Shown piece after piece: positions 61,936 through 64,000 of a stretch of DNA of 64,000 nucleotides (positions are counted from its first letter, which is position 1; each line of letters opens with the position of its first letter). The notes under the pieces are model-generated. The model was not told where the DNA came from, did no database searches, and was given only the letters and a program-made list of their open reading frames with translations. The position numbers and the translations under genes were made by a program. The stretch is from the NCBI GenBank assembly GCA_024349765.1, contig AP026073.1, positions 4,092,001-4,156,000 on the forward strand. The letters run 5' to 3'. The stretch comes from Streptomyces nigrescens. GTDB taxonomy: Bacteria > Actinomycetota > Actinomycetes > Streptomycetales > Streptomycetaceae.

Positions 61936-63179
61936 GGCACCACCATTCTTGCGCAGGTCGGGCCGCCTGCCGGACTGCTGATCTCCAGGATGCCGTCGAA
62001 GACCGCGAGACGGCGGCGCAGCCCGTCGAGTCCGCCGCCGGCGCGCTCGACGGCACCGCCGCGGCCGTCGTCCGCCACCTCGACGACGAGGTCGGTGCCG
62101 TCCAGGGCGAGGGAGATCCGGGCCCGGGTCGCGCGGGCGTGCTTGACCGCGTTGGTCAGCAGTTCGGCGACACCGAAGTACACGGCGGACTCGATCGGCG
62201 GGTCCAGGCGGAGCCGGAGGTCGGCGCTGACGTCCGCTTCCAGCGGGCTGTCCAGGGCGAGGGCGCGCACGGCGTCGACGAGCCCCCGCTCGTTGAGCAC
62301 CGGCGGGTTGATGCCCCGGACCAGTTCGCGCAGCTCGGTCAGTGACGTGGCGGCGCCGGCCCGTGCCTCCCGCATCAGCGCCTTGGCCCGGTCGGGGTCG
62401 GTTTCCATCAGCTTCTCCGCGGTCGCCAGGGAGAGCCCGAGCGAGACCAGGCGGGCCTGCGCGCCGTCGTGCAGGTCCCGCTCGATCCGGCGGATCTCGG
62501 CGGCCTGCGCGACGGTCGTGTCCGCGCGCTGGGCCGTCAGTTCGTCCACCCGGTCCGCCAGTGCCATCGCGGGCGACGGGCGCAGGAAGCGGACGGCCAC
62601 CGGCTCGACGGACCGCCAGGCGTACGGGGCGCCCGCGACGGCCACCGCCAGGCCGAGCACCCCGGCGAGGCGCACGAGGAGCTCCGACTGCCCGAGGCCG
62701 AGGACCGCCGCCGCGACCCCGGCCGGCGGGACGGCCGCGAGCACACCCATGGTGAGCGGCGCGATCGCCATGAACCGCAGGTCGCGCCAGGTCGCGGGAT
62801 CGCTCCACCAGAGCCGCCACCGCTGCTCCTGGCGGGCGTCCCGGCTGCTGCGCCGGTAGGAGAACCCGTTCCACCAGTATCCGGTGGACATCCGCACCAC
62901 CGGCTCGGCCTGCCGGTACCCGGCGGGGATGACGGTGCCCGTCCACCTGGCGACGAGCCGGCGGACCGTCCGGCACAGCGGCCGGGACACGGCGAGCGTG
63001 CCGATCGCCGCCCACACGAACACCGCTGTCCACGCCCACGGGTTCCCCGCCCACCAGACCCCCAGCACGACGGCCGCCCACCCGGCCGGCACCAGCATGC
63101 TGACGGCCACCACCACGCACGCCCGGACGAACCCCACCCCGGCATCCGCCGCCCACGACCCCAGTTTTCGCATGACCAT
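61920..63179 (-). CDS. Histidine kinase of the NarX/DesK type
   Basis: This 419-aa kinase has N-terminal membrane helices (about 1-70 and 140-200), and a HisKA_3 dimerisation domain with the phospho-His in RDLHDGAQARLVSLGLSL. The ATPase domain shows an N box (ELLTNAVKHARA) and a DDGRGG G box. It phosphorylates the response regulator encoded just downstream. ATG 63179 or 63173 are both possible starts, since AAGGG lies just before the first. The stimulus is unknown; no PAS or GAF domain is seen. Confidence 0.9.
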   Translation of the reverse strand: MVMRKLGSWAADAGVGFVRACVVVAVSMLVPAGWAAVVLGVWWAGNPWAWTAVFVWAAIGTLAVSRPLCRTVRRLVARWTGTVIPAGYRQAEPVVRMSTGYWWNGFSYRRSSRDARQEQRWRLWWSDPATWRDLRFMAIAPLTMGVLAAVPPAGVAAAVLGLGQSELLVRLAGVLGLAVAVAGAPYAWRSVEPVAVRFLRPSPAMALADRVDELTAQRADTTVAQAAEIRRIERDLHDGAQARLVSLGLSLATAEKLMETDPDRAKALMREARAGAATSLTELRELVRGINPPVLNERGLVDAVRALALDSPLEADVSADLRLRLDPPIESAVYFGVAELLTNAVKHARATRARISLALDGTDLVVEVADDGRGGAVERAGGGLDGLRRRLAVFDGILEISSPAGGPTCARMVVPCESL

Positions 63180-63327
63180 CCCTTGTCGCTTCTCGTTGCC
63201 AGTGCGTCCACTGTGCGCTGCCCACAGCCTGATCCCCGCCGGTTCGGCCCGGTAGTGGGTCTGGCCCCACTCACCAGTACGTCCAGGCTCATACCGGGCC
63301 GCTCGTGCGCTCCCTAGCGTCGACACC

Positions 63328-63825
63328 ATGACGACGACACGCAGCACGAACGACAGCAGCACGCAGGACAACAGCACGCACGGCATGGGCACCACCGGCC
63401 ACCTCACGGCCGCGACGGCCCACCTCCACCCTCCGCGCACCCGGCGGGCCTTCGGCACGGCGAAGAAGCTCGTCGCGGCCTACGGTGCGCTCAGCGCGGC
63501 CGTCCTCATCACGGTCGCCGTCCTGGCGCTCACCGGACACCAGGTGACCTCGTTCATGTGGGGCCGGTCGGGCGGGGTGCTCGCGAGCGCCGCGGTGATC
63601 TACTGGATGACCGTACTCGCCGCACGGGGAACCCGATGGGCCTATCTCCGGGTGCGCATCCTCTCGGTCCTCATGCCGATCGTGATCGTGGGCATCGACA
63701 TGATCCCCGGCGTCTGCCCGCCCTGGTTCGCCCTGATCCAGGCCGTCTCCGCGGTCCCCCTCGCCGCGGCCGCTTTCCTCAGCAACGGGTCTCAGCTGCG
63801 CGCCGCCTTCCCCAAGGGCTCGTAG
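63328..63825 (+). CDS. Small membrane protein, function unknown
   Basis: This 165-aa protein has a Thr/Ser/His-rich cytoplasmic N-terminus (about 45 residues) and four hydrophobic helices (LVAAYGALSAAVLITVAVLA, VLASAAVIYWMTVLAARGTR, ILSVLMPIVIVGIDMIPGVC, LIQAVSAVPLAAAAFL). It ends SQLRAAFPKGS. No ribosome site lies before ATG 63328, and TAGCGT sits about 10 nt upstream, so the transcript may be leaderless. It is divergent from the histidine kinase gene, 148 nt away. Confidence 0.75.
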   Translation: MTTTRSTNDSSTQDNSTHGMGTTGHLTAATAHLHPPRTRRAFGTAKKLVAAYGALSAAVLITVAVLALTGHQVTSFMWGRSGGVLASAAVIYWMTVLAARGTRWAYLRVRILSVLMPIVIVGIDMIPGVCPPWFALIQAVSAVPLAAAAFLSNGSQLRAAFPKGS

Positions 63826-63851
63826 GAAAGGCTCTTCCGGCAATGCGGTCG

Positions 63852-63898
63852 GGGCCCCACGTCCGGCGCGTTGCCGTGCCGCAGCGGACGTGGGGCCC
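63852..63898. terminator. Strong bidirectional stem-loop
   Basis: Arms gggccccacgtcc and ggacgtggggccc pair perfectly (13 bp) around a 21-nt loop. It lies between the small membrane-protein gene and the convergent gene at the window edge, so it can end transcription from both. Confidence 0.75.
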
Positions 63899-63911
63899 GC
63901 TCACCGGGTGC

Positions 63912-64000
63912 TCAGGAGGAGCTGGCGGGAAGCGTGGCGCGGACGGTGCGGGCCGCGGTGACGAGGTTCTCCAGGGAGGCCCGCACTTCGGCCCAACCGC
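63912..64000 (-). CDS. metE: C-terminal end of probable MetE (cobalamin-independent methionine synthase)
   Basis: The last 28 codons read GWAEVRASLENLVTAARTVR and ATLPASSS before a stop. The pattern W-x-E-x-x-x-x-L-x-N-x-V-x-A-A resembles the C-terminal helix of MetE. Only this short end is visible, so the assignment rests on a brief match. Confidence 0.45.
   Translation of the reverse strand, partial: GWAEVRASLENLVTAARTVRATLPASSS

Overview
The window is GC-rich actinobacterial DNA, most likely from a Streptomyces chromosome. Supporting signs are the very high third-position GC, frequent GTG starts with GGAGG-type ribosome sites, an AfsR/SARP-type regulator fragment, an ECF41-type sigma factor, a LuxR-type LAL regulator, DUF6153, and a thiopeptide cluster. 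All calls were made by reading the sequence; no database search was run.

Layout. (1) 1-8.4 kb, minus strand: one side of a thiopeptide cluster. It holds an Ocin-ThiF-like protein, a SagB-type dehydrogenase, a 60-aa precursor, a YcaO cyclodehydratase and the start of a LanB-like dehydratase. The precursor core SNCTSTGTPASCCSCCCC matches my memory of cyclothiazomycin. A 34-bp element built on tandem 12-mers lies 82 nt upstream of both the precursor gene and the first gene. (2) 8.4-9.4 kb: non-coding DNA with a transposase scrap. (3) 9.4-17.9 kb: an XRE regulator divergent from a tight four-gene operon: TIR protein, pseudokinase/PQQ-propeller membrane protein, 143-aa adaptor, and STAND NTPase with 14 WD40 repeats. 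Three of the four proteins share a short Gly-rich tag (C-terminal in two, N-terminal in the NTPase), which suggests a tag-assembled immune or cell-death system. (4) 18-21.3 kb: insertion-sequence scraps, a hypothetical gene, and a Met/His-rich gene pair behind a CsoR-like operator, probably for copper. (5) 21.4-26.5 kb: a possible undescribed RiPP pathway with a 46-aa Cys-free peptide, a cupin/JmjC hydroxylase, a glycosyltransferase-like protein, an MFS exporter and an SDR. (6) 27-35.4 kb: a mobile graveyard. It contains a decayed IS5 transposase, two orphan toxin-tail plus immunity cassettes, CRISPR-like repeat pairs inside a repeated segment, a TnsB/MuA-like and TniB-like transposition pair, an IS5-family element with a canonical -1 slippery heptamer, and a 1.77-kb imperfect palindrome ending in an IS fragment fused to a beheaded AfsR-type regulator. 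(7) 37.8-64 kb: ordinary core-like genes for stress, membrane and cell-wall functions, a LAL regulator, a PP2C phosphatase, a stand-alone ketosynthase, a LysR/beta-lactamase-like operon, a PBP, a NarL-type two-component pair, and at the edge the probable tail of metE.

The three most interesting units are the TIR/STAND operon, the 46-aa peptide cluster and the thiopeptide cluster with its paired control elements. Several frameshifts and the unequal arms of the palindrome hint that some of the 27-39 kb region may contain consensus errors.
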